Assembly (NCBI GenBank): GCA_018136815.1
Contig: CM030935.1
Span: forward strand, 4,042,299-4,106,298
Source: Isochrysis galbana
Lineage: Eukaryota > Haptophyta > Isochrysidales > Isochrysidaceae
Length of the DNA: 64,000 nt
Reading direction: 5' to 3'
In this document: positions 30,240 through 40,528 of the stretch, piece by piece
How positions within the stretch are numbered: position 1 is the first letter of the stretch
How the letters are laid out: the number at the start of each line of letters is the position of its first letter
Program-made: the position numbers and the translations under genes
Notes under the pieces: generated by a model
The model's input: only the letters and a program-made list of their open reading frames with translations
What the model was told of the DNA's origin: nothing
Databases searched by the model: none

Positions 30240-30467
30240 AATTGAACGCTTTATGGTCTTTTGTGCAATATGGCATATGGGCTGTGAGAGTGCTCCTGCT
30301 GCGCTGAGGCTTAGCCTTGTCATTTGAAGCGCGCGGAATGTCTCTAAAAAAAAACATTCTTGAAGATGTGCGCGGAATGTCTCTAATGCGTCTTTCCGAA
30401 ACGCGGGTAGGCGGCTTCTCCCAAATATGCCATCTGTGAGTCGGTGGGTCGGGACCGTCGATGCCAC
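30240..30467 (-). mobile_element. LINE reverse-transcriptase fragment carrying a 23-bp tail insertion
   Basis: The minus-strand frame reads RLPAFRKDALETFRA, then, after 23 bp of foreign sequence, LQMTRLSLSAAGALSQPICH. This lines up with LPTFWKEALINFRDLNI and REGALSQPIWH of the LINE RT at 5797-8160. The foreign piece, 30347-30369, is an A-run plus CATTCTTGAAGATGT, flanked by GCGCGGAATGTCTCTA at 30331-30346 and 30370-30385. Confidence 0.75.
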
Positions 30468-30496
30468 GGCGGCTCTATCTAGGACCTAGGCCGGTT

Positions 30497-30630
30497 CTGC
30501 TGAACCATGCGTCAAGGACTTACTTGCTTCATCCATTGCGCTCCAAGAATTGCAATTGACTGAACTATGCGTCAAGGACTTACTTGCTTCATCCATTGTC
30601 CATTGCGCTCCAAGAATTGCAATTGACAAT
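30497..30630 (+). repeat. Tandem duplication, about 65 bp, two copies
   Basis: GCGTCAAGGACTTACTTGC, TTCATCCATTG and GCGCTCCAAGAATTGCAATT occur twice in the same order. The second copy has a small extra duplication (TCCATTG twice). Confidence 0.85.
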
Positions 30631-30639
30631 TGAAAAACG

Positions 30640-30780
30640 TCTTAAAATGTTCTCGCCACACACCACACACGCGGCCCTGCGTTCTACATCGCAGCCACGC
30701 CCGTTCTCTTTACCGCTACATACACCCTGTCTTGCGGCTTCACCTCTCGTGCGCTATATGGGGGTCTGGGATGAGTGAAT
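30640..30780 (-). mobile_element. Truncated 3' end of a group A LINE
   Basis: Plus-strand AAAAACGTCTTAAAATG, TTCTCGCCAC, CGCAGCCACGCCC, CTTGCGGCTTCAC and CTCGTGCGCTATATGGGG follow the same order as the 3' end of the LINE at 5343-5490. No coding part remains. Confidence 0.6.
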
Positions 30781-31206
30781 GAGTAGTGAGTAGGTAGTAG
30801 GTAGTAGGTAGTAGTAGTAGTAGGCTACTAAGTAGGTAGCTGTTTTCGCATTTTGCATTTTGGCTGTGTTTGCAGCTCAACTTAAGCATTGTTACCTCAT
30901 GCATATGCGCCATGCTTGCTAGGGGTTCTAGTCTGCCCATGTACATGCCGCCCAACCAAAAATATCAGTGTTCTAGAGCCCCCTCAGCCCACTGAAAGTA
31001 CCCAATAAAAACGCGTTTTTAGGGAGTTACTAGGGTTCAACTAGGACAAGAAGAAAACTGGCATCTCGCCTCTTTCCCCTCCTCAGTGTCCCCCCCCCCC
31101 CCCCCCCCCCCCTTCACCGACCCCGCCCAGCCGGCCAGCCGCCCTCCCCTCGCTCTCTCTTTCTCACTCTCTCGCTCTCCTCGGGCACCCGCCTGCCATA
31201 GCGGTG
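30781..31206. other. Upstream region of the mitochondrial carrier gene
   Basis: TAGTAGG microsatellite at about 30785-30835 and a C-run at about 31087-31112. No gene. Confidence 0.6.
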
Positions 31207-32343
31207 ATGGCGCCTGCCTCGTCGTCAAGTGAGGCACGCCGCGCCGCGCGTGACCTCATTCGACCCCAACCCCTACCGTTCTCACCTGCCAATCCACCTT
31301 CCGTGTGCACCCTCAGCCATCGACAGTAAGGCGGGCTCCGCAATCGCGATGGGCGCAGCGCTGCAATGCGTCGAGGCTGCCACCCTCGGAATGCCCTTCG
31401 AGGTGTGGAAGACGCGCATGGGAAGGTTCCGCGACGAGACCACGCTACAGGTGCATCGTGCACGCACGCTCGCCAGAGCTTCCAGCCACTGTCTGCCCCA
31501 ACCGTGCTCTTTCTGTGGCTCCCCTCGTGGATCCTCGAGGTAGTCTACACTGGGCCACATCTACGTCAAACTGCCGCCTGAGCTAGTTCCGCATGTGTTG
31601 ACCGCAGCCTGCCCGAACCCCTGTAGTCATTACGACAGATTCACGCCAGCGGCGGCCTTGCAGCATTCTGGAAGGGCCTTGGGCCAAAACTGGTCGAGAG
31701 CGCGAGCAAGGGCGCCGTGCTGCTCGTATCGAAGGAGGCTCTGATGGATGCTTGCACTGGGATTGGCATGGCCAAGACCTCTTCCGGGTTCGTTGCGGGT
31801 GCCGGGGGCGGTGTCTGTCAGACGGTGGTGATGGGACCGTGCACTTTTCTAGTCACCGCGGTTGTTAACGGAGGCAAGGACATGTCGGTGATGAGCGCCA
31901 TGCAATCAACGTGGCGCACTAAGGGCATCGCTGGCTTCTATCCTGGTGGCATAGCCATTGCGTTCCGCCAGGCCAGCAACTGGGCAAGCCGTCAAGGCTT
32001 CACAGAGGCGACACGAACGCGCATGCGCATGTCGCTCCACGGCGACCCCAAGGCCAAGCTCACAAAGCCCCAGGAGGCATTGTGCGGTATCATCGGCGGC
32101 ACACTCTCGTGTTGGAATCATCCGTTCGAAGTGGCAAGGATTGAGATGCAGTCCCGTGCCATCGCGGGGGAGAGCTACATGGGCATGGGCCAGGTCTTCC
32201 GCTCAGTGTATGCCCAGTATGGCATTGGTGGTCTCTTCGCGGGCGTGATACCTCGTATTGGTCTCAATATATGGCAAACGCTCTTCATGGTCACTGGGGC
32301 GAACATGCTGCGGGAGGCCCTCAGTGAGAAACAACAAAAATGA
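31207..32343 (+). CDS. Mitochondrial carrier family protein, Yhm2-like
   Basis: Three exons, 31207-31249, 31317-31450 and 31627-32343, with GT-AG introns of 67 and 176 bp, encode about 297 residues, the normal size for this family of inner-membrane transporters. The repeat signature is clear in the first (GMPFEVWKTRMGRF) and third (NHPFEVARIEMQS) repeats; the second is altered (MGPCTFLVTAVV), as in Yhm2-type carriers. FYPGGIAIAFRQASNWASRQ also resembles Yhm2, a yeast citrate/oxoglutarate carrier linked to mitochondrial DNA maintenance. The substrate is inferred from similarity only. The start MAPASSSSEARRAA was chosen because the joined exons then reach the first signature with the expected spacing. 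Confidence 0.85.
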
Positions 32344-33135
32344 AGATTCCCGCGCGTTCACTGCTCTAATGGTCGCGATGTGACAACTATGCTCTCTTGT
32401 GTAGATGAACCATCAGGTCAATGGATGAGAGGGCGAAGTCCTACGTTGACATGTTGGGATGGCCAAAAACTTGACAAGTGCTTGTACAAGTGTAGGTTGT
32501 TGCTCACACACAAAATACGAAAGGAGGAGTAATAGTAATAAGACAGAAACTTCGACGGTGACTGGCTGTGGTATGGAATGCGGGCAATGGTGTGAGGCGG
32601 GGTGTGTGCACAAGCGTGGACTCGGATGGTTGGACTTCATGTGGCCGCTATGGACGGAGCTTCCGCTCGGCGCCGACTCGTGGGGGGCGCTTTTTTTCGT
32701 TATCTTCCTTCATCGACGATCTGGAGGCGTTAGCGGTCAAGAGCGGCCACCCTCCTTTCTCGCTCTCCCTTTCCTTCGCGTTCGTCTAGAGTCCGATCCG
32801 GTGCCCCTGGGTGTGTGTGTTGCGGCTTGTGAGTGCTCGAGAGGAACGGTAGCGTCTGGGGCTTAAGAACATGTAGCCCCCGTGAGCAACCGCACCACTC
32901 ACGAGCACGCACCCATCCACCCACACACGCACGCGGGCGCGCGCGCGCGCACACACAGGCATCGTATCCACCGAAAGGGACATCGAGCGGAGACGGGGAT
33001 TCGAAGGTGTCGTTCCGTCAATTGTGGGACATCAGTCGAATTGAGCGATCAAATGTCCACAGTTATTTAAAATTAAATAACACTGCGTGGGGATAACAAC
33101 TACATGCAGTTTACTGAATAGTATCAACTGAGCAC
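32344..33135. other. Intergenic region
   Basis: No gene. Contains an alternating CG/CA purine-pyrimidine stretch (about 32920-32957). The segment 33007-33070 is the uninterrupted version of the sequence into which the element at 47686-48432 is inserted. Confidence 0.6.
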
Positions 33136-33560
33136 CATTGTGCACGCCGTGCGCATTGGGCACGGCGCGGTGTCCCCCCCCCCCGCGGAGACGCCGTGCG
33201 TGCGCATCCCGATTTTTCCCTCTGCGTGCCGCCTAATGCGCACAATTAATTACGTAAATGTGCAATATAAGAGATGTTTCGTTGCGCAGCACGTGTGATG
33301 GCTTGCAATCACAATGTGCACGCCGCGCATGGGCACGGCGCGATGTGCATCGGCCCCCCCGCGGAGACGCCGTGCGTGCGCATTTCGACTTTTTCCCTGC
33401 GTGCCGCCTAAGGCGCACAATTACGTAAACGCGCAATATAAGAGATGTTTCGTTACGCAGCACGTGTGATGACTTGCAATCACAATGTGCACGCCGTGCA
33501 TGGGCACGGCGCGATGTGCATCGGCCCCCCCCCCGCGGGGGCGCCGTGCGTGCGCATAGC
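33136..33560 (+). repeat. Tandem satellite, unit about 172-176 bp, 2.4 copies
   Basis: Units start with TGCACGCC at 33141, 33317 and 33488 and contain GGGCACGGCGCG, GACGCCGTGCGTGCGCAT, GCGCACAATTA, TATAAGAGATGTTTCGTT and GCAGCACGTGTGATG in order. Each unit has short inverted repeats around GCACGCCGTGC. A further fragment GGTGCACGCCGTGCG lies at 33574. No protein coding. Confidence 0.9.
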
Positions 33561-34345
33561 AACTTCCAGGAAGGTGCACGCCGTGCGTTCACTCTTTCCG
33601 CGGGGGAACTCTGGGCGCGGAGGGCGGGCGGGAACCCTGGGGGCACCCCCTGGGACCGGGGGATTGTTACAGTATACGGCGATAACACTAACGTAAACAG
33701 CTGGACCGTCTCGCCCGTCTCTCCCCCTCCCGCTCCCCCCCCCCCCCGCCCCCCCTCCCTTCGCCTCTCACCGACCTACCAGAGAGAGAAGGCTCCTACT
33801 GCCTGCCTCCCTCCTCCCTCCTCGCTCACCCTCCAGCTCTCTCCTCGCCCTCGTCTTCCTCACGATGGTGGCGACTCGGGCGCGCATCGGTACGGTCCTC
33901 CGTCCTCTCGTCTCGTGCTCCTGCTCGCTGGTTTCGTTCGACTCGCTCGACACGGCCACCTGTCGACTGGACGCCAAGCGCAAGCGCTGCTCGCACGACT
34001 CGTTCCTCCTCCTGCTCCAATGGCGCGGCGGAGGCGGCGGAGCCTGTTCGCGTTCCTGATGCCGAGGAGGAGGCCCTTTCCCCGACCGAGGAGGCCACCA
34101 TCACCACCACCGACGAGGACCCCGGGCCTGTGGGAGGAGAAGAGAAGAACGAGAACAGTGCGTCGGACGCTCCAGGCCTTCTTCTTCCCATCGCGCCGGC
34201 TGCGGAGGTCGGGGCATCTTCAAGGCAGTGACGCGCATCCGGTGGGAGGACACGCGTGGCTCGCGCTGCGCAGAGGGGCGACACTGCCCACCGGCTTGTC
34301 GAGCAGCAGCGCCCACGTGCGCTCCATGTAGTGGCGTGTTTTGGG
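33561..34345. other. Region with an uncertain acidic reading frame
   Basis: C-run at about 33738. An ATG at 33865 opens a short frame (VATRARIGTVLRPL) and another frame at about 34055-34231 reads VPDAEEEALSPTEEA then PGPVGGEEKNENSASDAPG before a stop. They could be two pieces of one gene, but no intron join is convincing and no family is recognised. Overlapping frames on the other strands are low complexity. Confidence 0.35.
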
Positions 34346-34998
34346 TTAACGAGACTGGTTGAAAAAGAAAACATGCACATCTGGGTGGACAAACATAATA
34401 ACCTGGTCCTCTTTTGACGGAACGCGACTTGACGAGGATTGTCCTGCGCCCGGCGCCGTGGTGCAGAGCGGACGGCCGTTGCTTTCGTCGCACGACCCCC
34501 ACAGCCGTAGAAGTAAGAGCTGAGGGGTGCTTGGAGTGATTCGATGTGGTAAAGTGTCCTTCCCACCCTTGAACTGGTGAATGCTTGCGGATCTGGCATC
34601 GGCCACCACTGAAGAATTTGTGTAGACTGACCATATTGTCCAGGTCCCACCAGTTGTGGTTGTGGGAACGTGTGGCCCACTCGGCAGCCACAAATTCGAA
34701 GGAAAGATTTTCATCGAATTCGTCGAGTCCATTCGATGATGTGTTGCACCCTTGAGCGTCGACGCGCGCGCTGGTGTCATGGAGATTTGCGGTGACCTCT
34801 CGGCGGTACCGGCGGGGGTACCACGTTAGAACTTATAGCGTCGTATGACATCTTTAGCTAGCATCCCTAGCCACATACACCGGACGAGCCATGCGCCAAC
34901 CGCGCACACCCCCATCGCGGGGTAGGGGCTCCGTTGCCGTCGAAGGGCTACGGTCCCGCAGCACTAAGGTTATACTAACACAACAATAAAACTCTGAC
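34346..34998 (-). mobile_element. Group B LINE fragment upstream of the S-acyltransferase gene
   Basis: The 5' 140 bp (34858-34998) match the start of the LINE at 49612: TCAGAGTTTTATTGTTG, GTGCTGCGGGACCG, GGTTGGCGCATGGCTCGTCC, GATGCTAGC. Downstream on the minus strand a broken frame reads WATRSHNHNWWDLDNMVSL and then SVKRGPGYY. A related TTCCGTC(A/G)AAAGAGGACCAG occurs at 60312 in a LINE fragment. It is frameshifted and inactive. It points away from the gene at 35201. Confidence 0.65.
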
Positions 34999-35200
34999 GC
35001 TACACGAACTGTAAAATCTTGATATCTGATTTCACAACAGGCCTCTGTTTTTGGGTGTGTCTGGCAAGAGGAAGTCGGAGCGCGCCGGCGCGCAGTGGGA
35101 GTGAGGCGGAGAGAGAGAGCGCGCACGAGGGGAGGAGGAGCGGGGGAGAGTGGCAAGCGCGCGAGGGCGGCTGCGCGCTCTCTCCCCGCCTCGGACGGCA

Positions 35201-36557
35201 ATGGAGACGACGCTGCGGATCGGCCCCTCGTTCACTATTGAGGCGGCAGGGCGCGGCAAGCTTTGCGAATGCCCTGTCTGGATGCTGCTCTGGATAGCTT
35301 GCCTCTCGCTTCCCTTCTGCCGTTGGTTCGTCAAGTGCGAGGCCCTCCTGCCTCCGCTTGCCTTCGAGGTGGGCCTCGCGCTCTACGCGAGCGCCACGTT
35401 CGTGCTTCTCGTGGCTGCGCACATCGACCCGGGGACCGTCCCCCGCAATGTTGCATGGCGCCCACCCGGCGAGACACCCCTTGGCGTGACGGCACCACCC
35501 TCTGAGGCCCTCGCACCGCCTGGCATGGCGGGTCGAATCTCTGTGCACAGGGGTGTCGAGCTTCGACACAAATTTTGCACGTCTTGTGGGGTTGTGCGGC
35601 CCATTCGGGCGGTGCACTGTCGGATGACGGACCGATGCGTCGAGAAATGGGACCACTATTGCTGGTACCTCGGCATCACAGTCGGCAGGTGCGACTTGCC
35701 GCCGTCACCCCCACGTCACGTTGCACATCATCCTGCGCGTCGCTTGAGGCAGTGAGGTGTTGGCCTCGAAGGCCACACTCACGCTGGTCATGTGCGCCCA
35801 CACATTTTTATTGCAGGCGGAACCACCCATGGTATTTTTCGTTTTTGCTTCTCGCCTTGTTGGACACGCTCTACATGGGTGGCACGGGTGGATATGCTCT
35901 CGAGCTCATTGTGCTTCGCGACGCACCAAACGAGAACCCTATTGCCTACTTGCTGTGGACTGATCCGCTTTCATGTAGCCTTCTCTGCTATGCGCTTCTC
36001 ATGTCGGGCGTGTTGCTCAATTTGGTGACATACCATGCACACAACATCTCGGTAGGAACATTCGCACACGGCTAGCCCCCTGAGCTATTTCTAGCGCTCG
36101 GAACCCTTGGCATCGTGCACACGCCAGCCCTTAGACCACCATGGGGTCACATTTCAGCAGAGACGCCTACTGCGTCTGCGGCACAAAGTCAAACCTGCGT
36201 CAATACAATGAAATGACACCGGGGGCGGGCCTGGCAACGCATGAAAATTTCGTGGTATACCAGTGCCAACCCGTTATTGCGTCCCTTGCTTAGGTCAATC
36301 TGACGACATATGAGAAATTCAGACGGCCCTATTCTAGGCCGCGCACGCGCACCACAGAATGCCTGTCACCTGGCGGCAACCCATTCGATGCGGGATTCTT
36401 CCGAAATTGGGCGGAGGCCTTCTTCCCGTGCTTTGTGCGCCCTCCGACGTGCGTCTTGGCTTCTACGGAGGAGATCAAAGACCTCGAAGCTCCGAACATG
36501 CTTCTTAGGGGGCAGCAGGGGCCCATGCTCACGTCCACAGCGTCATGGACGGAGTGA
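35201..36557 (+). CDS. DHHC-family protein S-acyltransferase (DHYC variant)
   Basis: Three exons, 35201-35688, 35817-36051 and 36294-36557, joined at GT-AG introns of 128 and 242 bp, give about 328 residues. Two membrane segments (CPVWMLLWIACLSLPF, ALYASATFVLLVAAHI) precede the Cys-rich catalytic domain (KFCTSCGVVRPIRAVHC, then VEKWDHYCWYLG). The active motif is Asp-His-Tyr-Cys, as in yeast Akr1, instead of DHHC; the acyl-accepting Cys is kept. Two more membrane segments follow (YFSFLLLALLDTLY; LLCYALLMSGVLLNLV). Exon 3 holds the TTxE motif (LTTYE) and a PaCCT motif (NPFDAGFFRNWAEAFFP). Such enzymes put palmitate on cysteines of proteins at Golgi, plasma or other membranes. Rebuilding exon 3 was needed to see a complete family member. 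Confidence 0.93.
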
Positions 36558-38061
36558 ACGCATGTAGAATGCGCCGTCCTCGCACTTGAATACAACTTGG
36601 CACTAGGAGTGGAGGAGTGATTTGTGGATACATACTCTGATGCAATAGTTAGGGCGGTCAAACACGGCTTTTTAAGTACTAATATGGGCGGGGGTCGACA
36701 TTTTTGACCGTGAGCGGAAAGCCCCGGCGAAAGCGGCTCGGAGGGTCTCCCCGCCATTTCAGAATCCTCGTCCGAAAAGACGGTGCGAAGTCCCGTCGGA
36801 CCCCCCGCCCCTTGCACACGCTTTGGCGGCTCACACGAGCCGAACTGGACGTCGCTCCCACCGAGAGATGTGTTTCTTTCACTTAAAAGATGCCTAGACA
36901 TATATTAAATTAGGGGTGCGACGCCCCATATTGCCTATAAAGCAAATTTCAAACCCTGGTGCCCCAGCGATGACGTCCGCACATGCACATGCGCACCACA
37001 CACGGCTCGCACACGGCCGATTCGGCCGTCAGAGGATGCTCCTTGACGGTCCTGACCCTCGCCCCGCAGGATTCGCTCTGGCTCGCGACTGACGAGGAGC
37101 TGGAGCACCAGGACGCCATGGCGCTCGACGCTGCTCGCTGGTCGACAAAAGTTTGTTGGCCGATTGCGGGACAGGTGCGCTGCCGAACGCGCCCGCTCTG
37201 GCGCAGGTCGACCGAGCCCGTACCTACAATGCCTTTGCCGCCCCAAACGGCAGGTTCCCGACTCGTCTTTCGACGCTGTGAGGCAGGTGTTCTATCTATG
37301 TTTTCGTCGGCTCCTCGGATTTTCACGTGCATCATAGGGCTGGTAGCAATCTAGATTATAATTTAAAGCTAGCCTGCAGCGTGCTCTGCGACGGAGCGAC
37401 GCGCGCGGCCGATCAGTACTGTGGAATTGATAGCTTTTTGTTTGACGTCTAGAGGGAGAAGTTTTCTCCGCACGGAGGGCTCGAATATTGGGCAGAAGGG
37501 AGAAGGGCGAATTTCGAGCTCTAGACCGCCCGTTCTTTTGGCTACTAGTGAATTCAACATGTAATCTAGCCAAGCACCGGCCTGAAAGCTTCAGGCGTGA
37601 TGGTTGCGATCGATTTCTGTGGGCAATCGTGTCGTGAATCACGATTGGACACCGGCTGGTTTGTGCTTTGTTTGCGCTCATCACGAGCCAACTTTTAGAA
37701 TTTTTTGGACACACAGATGGCCTCCAAGGGCATTCACGTTCGGAGACACACAGGTCGTGCCCGCCAAGCACGGGCCAGTCAATAGTTCGCCCGTTTCTAT
37801 CACATCATCCCAACATGGAGCACAAAAAGAAGTTTTGTTTTCGCGTTGACGTGCAAAATTGACGGACAGCCTCGTGTTTTCGAGCGTCTCGTTCGATTTC
37901 GAGGGACAACCTCTCCTTTTCGCTCGATGGTTCGACAGTCTCATATGGTAAGACTGGTTGGCTACCGAAATATTGTCATTTGGGCATGCTGGTGGTCATG
38001 TACTGTGCTCATATGTGTCTTGGACTGGTGAAATGAAGCCTAAAATTAGAATTACTATGGT
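36558..38061. other. Intergenic region, no gene seen
   Basis: Only short unsupported frames. A stretch at 37070-37160 (SLWLATDEELEHQDAMALDAA) has a coding look after a CGCAG acceptor-like site, but nothing joins to it. Confidence 0.5.
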
Positions 38062-38848
38062 CACTAAGTTTATACTTGGTTGACCCATGGGGGGGCACGA
38101 GCCCCCCCTTCTCTCCACTCCTCCCCTGCCATGGGGGAGGAACCACCCATCCTCCTGGCATGCCTGATGGCTTGCCAGGAGGCCACTGCCCTACTGACCC
38201 ACTCACTCCCCCACAGGCTCGCCCCATTCGCCCATCCTGGCCCCTCGTGACCAGCCCAATCAATGCTCCAACCCCCCCTCCTTCCCTGGTTGACAGGCAG
38301 ACAGGTGCAGCGTGGGGGCCCCAGAGGCTCGGGAGCGCCAGCGAGGGAGAGGGAGGGGAGGCCAAGGCCCAGCCCCAACCTCCTCTGCCCCCTGAGCTGG
38401 CCTCCAGGAGCCTCCAGGGGCCGCCAGAGGGCAGCTGGAGGCCTGCCGCAGGCGCGCCATCGCGCGTGCCGCAGGAGCAGGAGAGGGGAGAGAGAGCGCG
38501 GAGAAGGGGGTGGGCGCGAGCGAGAGCTCCGCCCACCGGAAAATCGGTAAGTCTCGCGCCTGTTTACAGGATAAGACGAGACAGAGTCGGCCGCCCACTC
38601 GGAGACACAGGAGGAAGGGGGGGAAAGATCACCGGGGAGAGGACGCGCTGGGGTGCGCGGGGTCGGTGCATGCACGGGGGGGAGGACAAATATCGAGGGG
38701 AGGGGGCAGTGCCCCCACCCCCCGGTATCACTCGGACACCTGGCCCGTCAGGCATGGCGGGATTCCGGGACTGAAACGTGATGTCCAATTAATTAGCTAG
38801 TGGGGTTGGCTAGGATATAACATATAACATTGATTATTATTATCTTCG
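38062..38848 (+). mobile_element. Group A non-autonomous element with a different 3' end
   Basis: From ACTAAG-TTTATA-CTTGGTTG and ATGGGGGGGCACGAG to about 38640 it is nearly identical to the element at 24592, including the intron-like segment. After GATCACCGGGG it diverges and ends with TCCAATTAATTAGCTAG, GGGTTGGCTAGGATATAAC and TTGATTATTATTATC instead of the T-run. That second end also occurs at 42840-42925 and, reversed, at 47595-47640. No target duplication was found. Confidence 0.8.
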
Positions 38849-40071
38849 TTCTCCTGTGGGCGCGTGATGACTGCGCGCGCCATGGCCCCCCTCTAGGGAG
38901 TCTCTCGGGTCTCTGCCGCACGAGCCTGGGGAGGGCGGCGGTCCTAACGACAATACCCATAAATAAACAGACAGATAGCCCGGTCACCGGTCACCCACTC
39001 ATCTAAACCACTATTTCCCACCTCCCCTGGCTGGGTGTCCAAGGATTCCGCAGGGTCGCCCCCTACCAACCGTCTCCCCCCCCCCCCCCCCCCCCACGAA
39101 CCCCCTCCCGCCCCACGAAAGGCAATGGCGTCGATGAGCGATGAGTGACCCCCCTCCCTCCTCCCTCCCTTCCCCTGCGCGTGGCGGTCTATTTCTATTT
39201 CGGGAGAATGACACGGTCGCCCACGGGAGGGAATCAGAGAAATGAATATGGAGCACATCGCTATAAGAAAGGCGGAGCTCCCGCGACGGGCAATCGCCCG
39301 CGATAGGCCACAGAATGGCCTGGAGGTAGTGGGCATGGTGATGGTGAGCCCACACCTCTCTCGAGCAGTGTGGGGGGCCCCTCCCCGCCCGTTTGCTAAC
39401 GTAAACGAGACCCATTACTTACCGCACTCCATCGGGGGGTTGCAAACCCCCCCCTCTCCCTCTCTCAGTTCTCCTCCACCTCTGCCCCTGCGGCGCGTCG
39501 CCATGCGGCGCGCCACGGCCTACTCTCAGAGGTCCTTTGGGGGCTCCCAAAGCGCCAGCCATGGCCAAGGCGGGCAGCTCAGGGGGCAGTGGAGGTTGGG
39601 GCTCAGCCCCTAGCCGCTGGCCGCCCCTGCCTTTCCCACGCTTTGCCTCACCGGCCATGGGCCATTATGGGAGCCGCCCGAAGTCCTCTGTCTGCCTGGC
39701 GACCAAGGATGGGGGGTAGTCAGCTCGAGGGTAGGCTCATGCCAGGCGTGGGAGTGCGAATCGTGGCCCGCGCCCACTAGGGGTGTGGGCCAGAATGATG
39801 ATTGCCCAGCACCTGCCAGAGGCCAGAGGGCAGGGGCTGGGGTTGATTGTACGGGCCCACCCCGGGGGGTGTCCGCGATGGAGAGAGGGGGGCGCGAGGC
39901 GCGAGGCCCCCATTGGCCCCTACTTGTAAAAGTAAGTTGAGGAATACCGAAATTCTACTGCTACTGCTTCTCCAAGACGGGCAAAAGATGTTACTCACAC
40001 GGGAGGCGGAGGAGATGTTGCAAAAAGCCGCGCTCAAGAAGAAGTAACCGATGTGTGGTGGTGTCAGCGAG
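38849..40071. other. Intergenic region with a reversed group A element
   Basis: A C-run lies at about 39078-39096. From 39935 back to about 39395 the minus strand starts with CAACT-TACTT-TTAC-AAGTAG, GGGGCCAATGGGGGCC and carries blocks shared with 19612-19950. No gene. Confidence 0.55.
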
Positions 40072-40230
40072 AAAAAACAAGTCTGAGGTTGCGGTCTCTT
40101 GAGGTGATTGTGCAGGCCCACCCAGGGGGTGTCTGCGATGCAGTGCGCGGGGCGCAAGGCCCCCATTGACCCCTGCACTTACTACTTATAAAAGACCCCT
40201 ACTTACTACTTATAAAAGTAGGTTCAAAAT
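40072..40230 (-). mobile_element. Very short group A type element, about 150 bp
   Basis: On the minus strand it starts with AAC-CTACTT-TTAT-AAGTAG and, after an internal duplication of that hairpin, GGGGTCAATGGGGGCCTTGCG; it ends with CAACCTCAGACTTG plus a T-run at 40072. It thus has both end motifs and little else. Confidence 0.6.
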
Positions 40231-40256
40231 ATCCCCCCGATAGCTATTGGGGGCGC

Positions 40257-40306
40257 TGGCTTCTGGGGGGTAAAAAATACATCTCAAGATTGGCTTCTGG
40301 GGGTAA
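40257..40306. repeat. 17-bp tail insertion between duplicated target sequences
   Basis: TGGCTTCTGGGGG(G)TAA occurs at 40257-40273 and again at 40291-40306, with AAAATACATCTCAAGAT (40274-40290) between them. The insert is an A-run plus a variant of the CATCTGAAGAT tail motif. Confidence 0.7.
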
Positions 40307-40528
40307 CGTGTATTTTATAAAATTCACAACTTCGCCCCTTCTTCGCCATCCTTTCACTTGCTGCAGTCATCCCATCCTTGCTTGCATAACTTATGTGTAA
40401 GTGAACATGATGTGATATGCTGATGATGGCGCGGTCACCGATCATACTGAACGCTCGTGAGATTGACTGATAGTGGCTACAGCATTGCATCAGGGGTGTC
40501 GCATCATGAGCCGTTGTCATCGGTATCA

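Noticed and set aside
36983..37354. Possible small gene with DSLWLATDEELEHQDAM
   Set aside because: Attractive codon use for about 30 residues only, with no start, no join and no family; left as intergenic.
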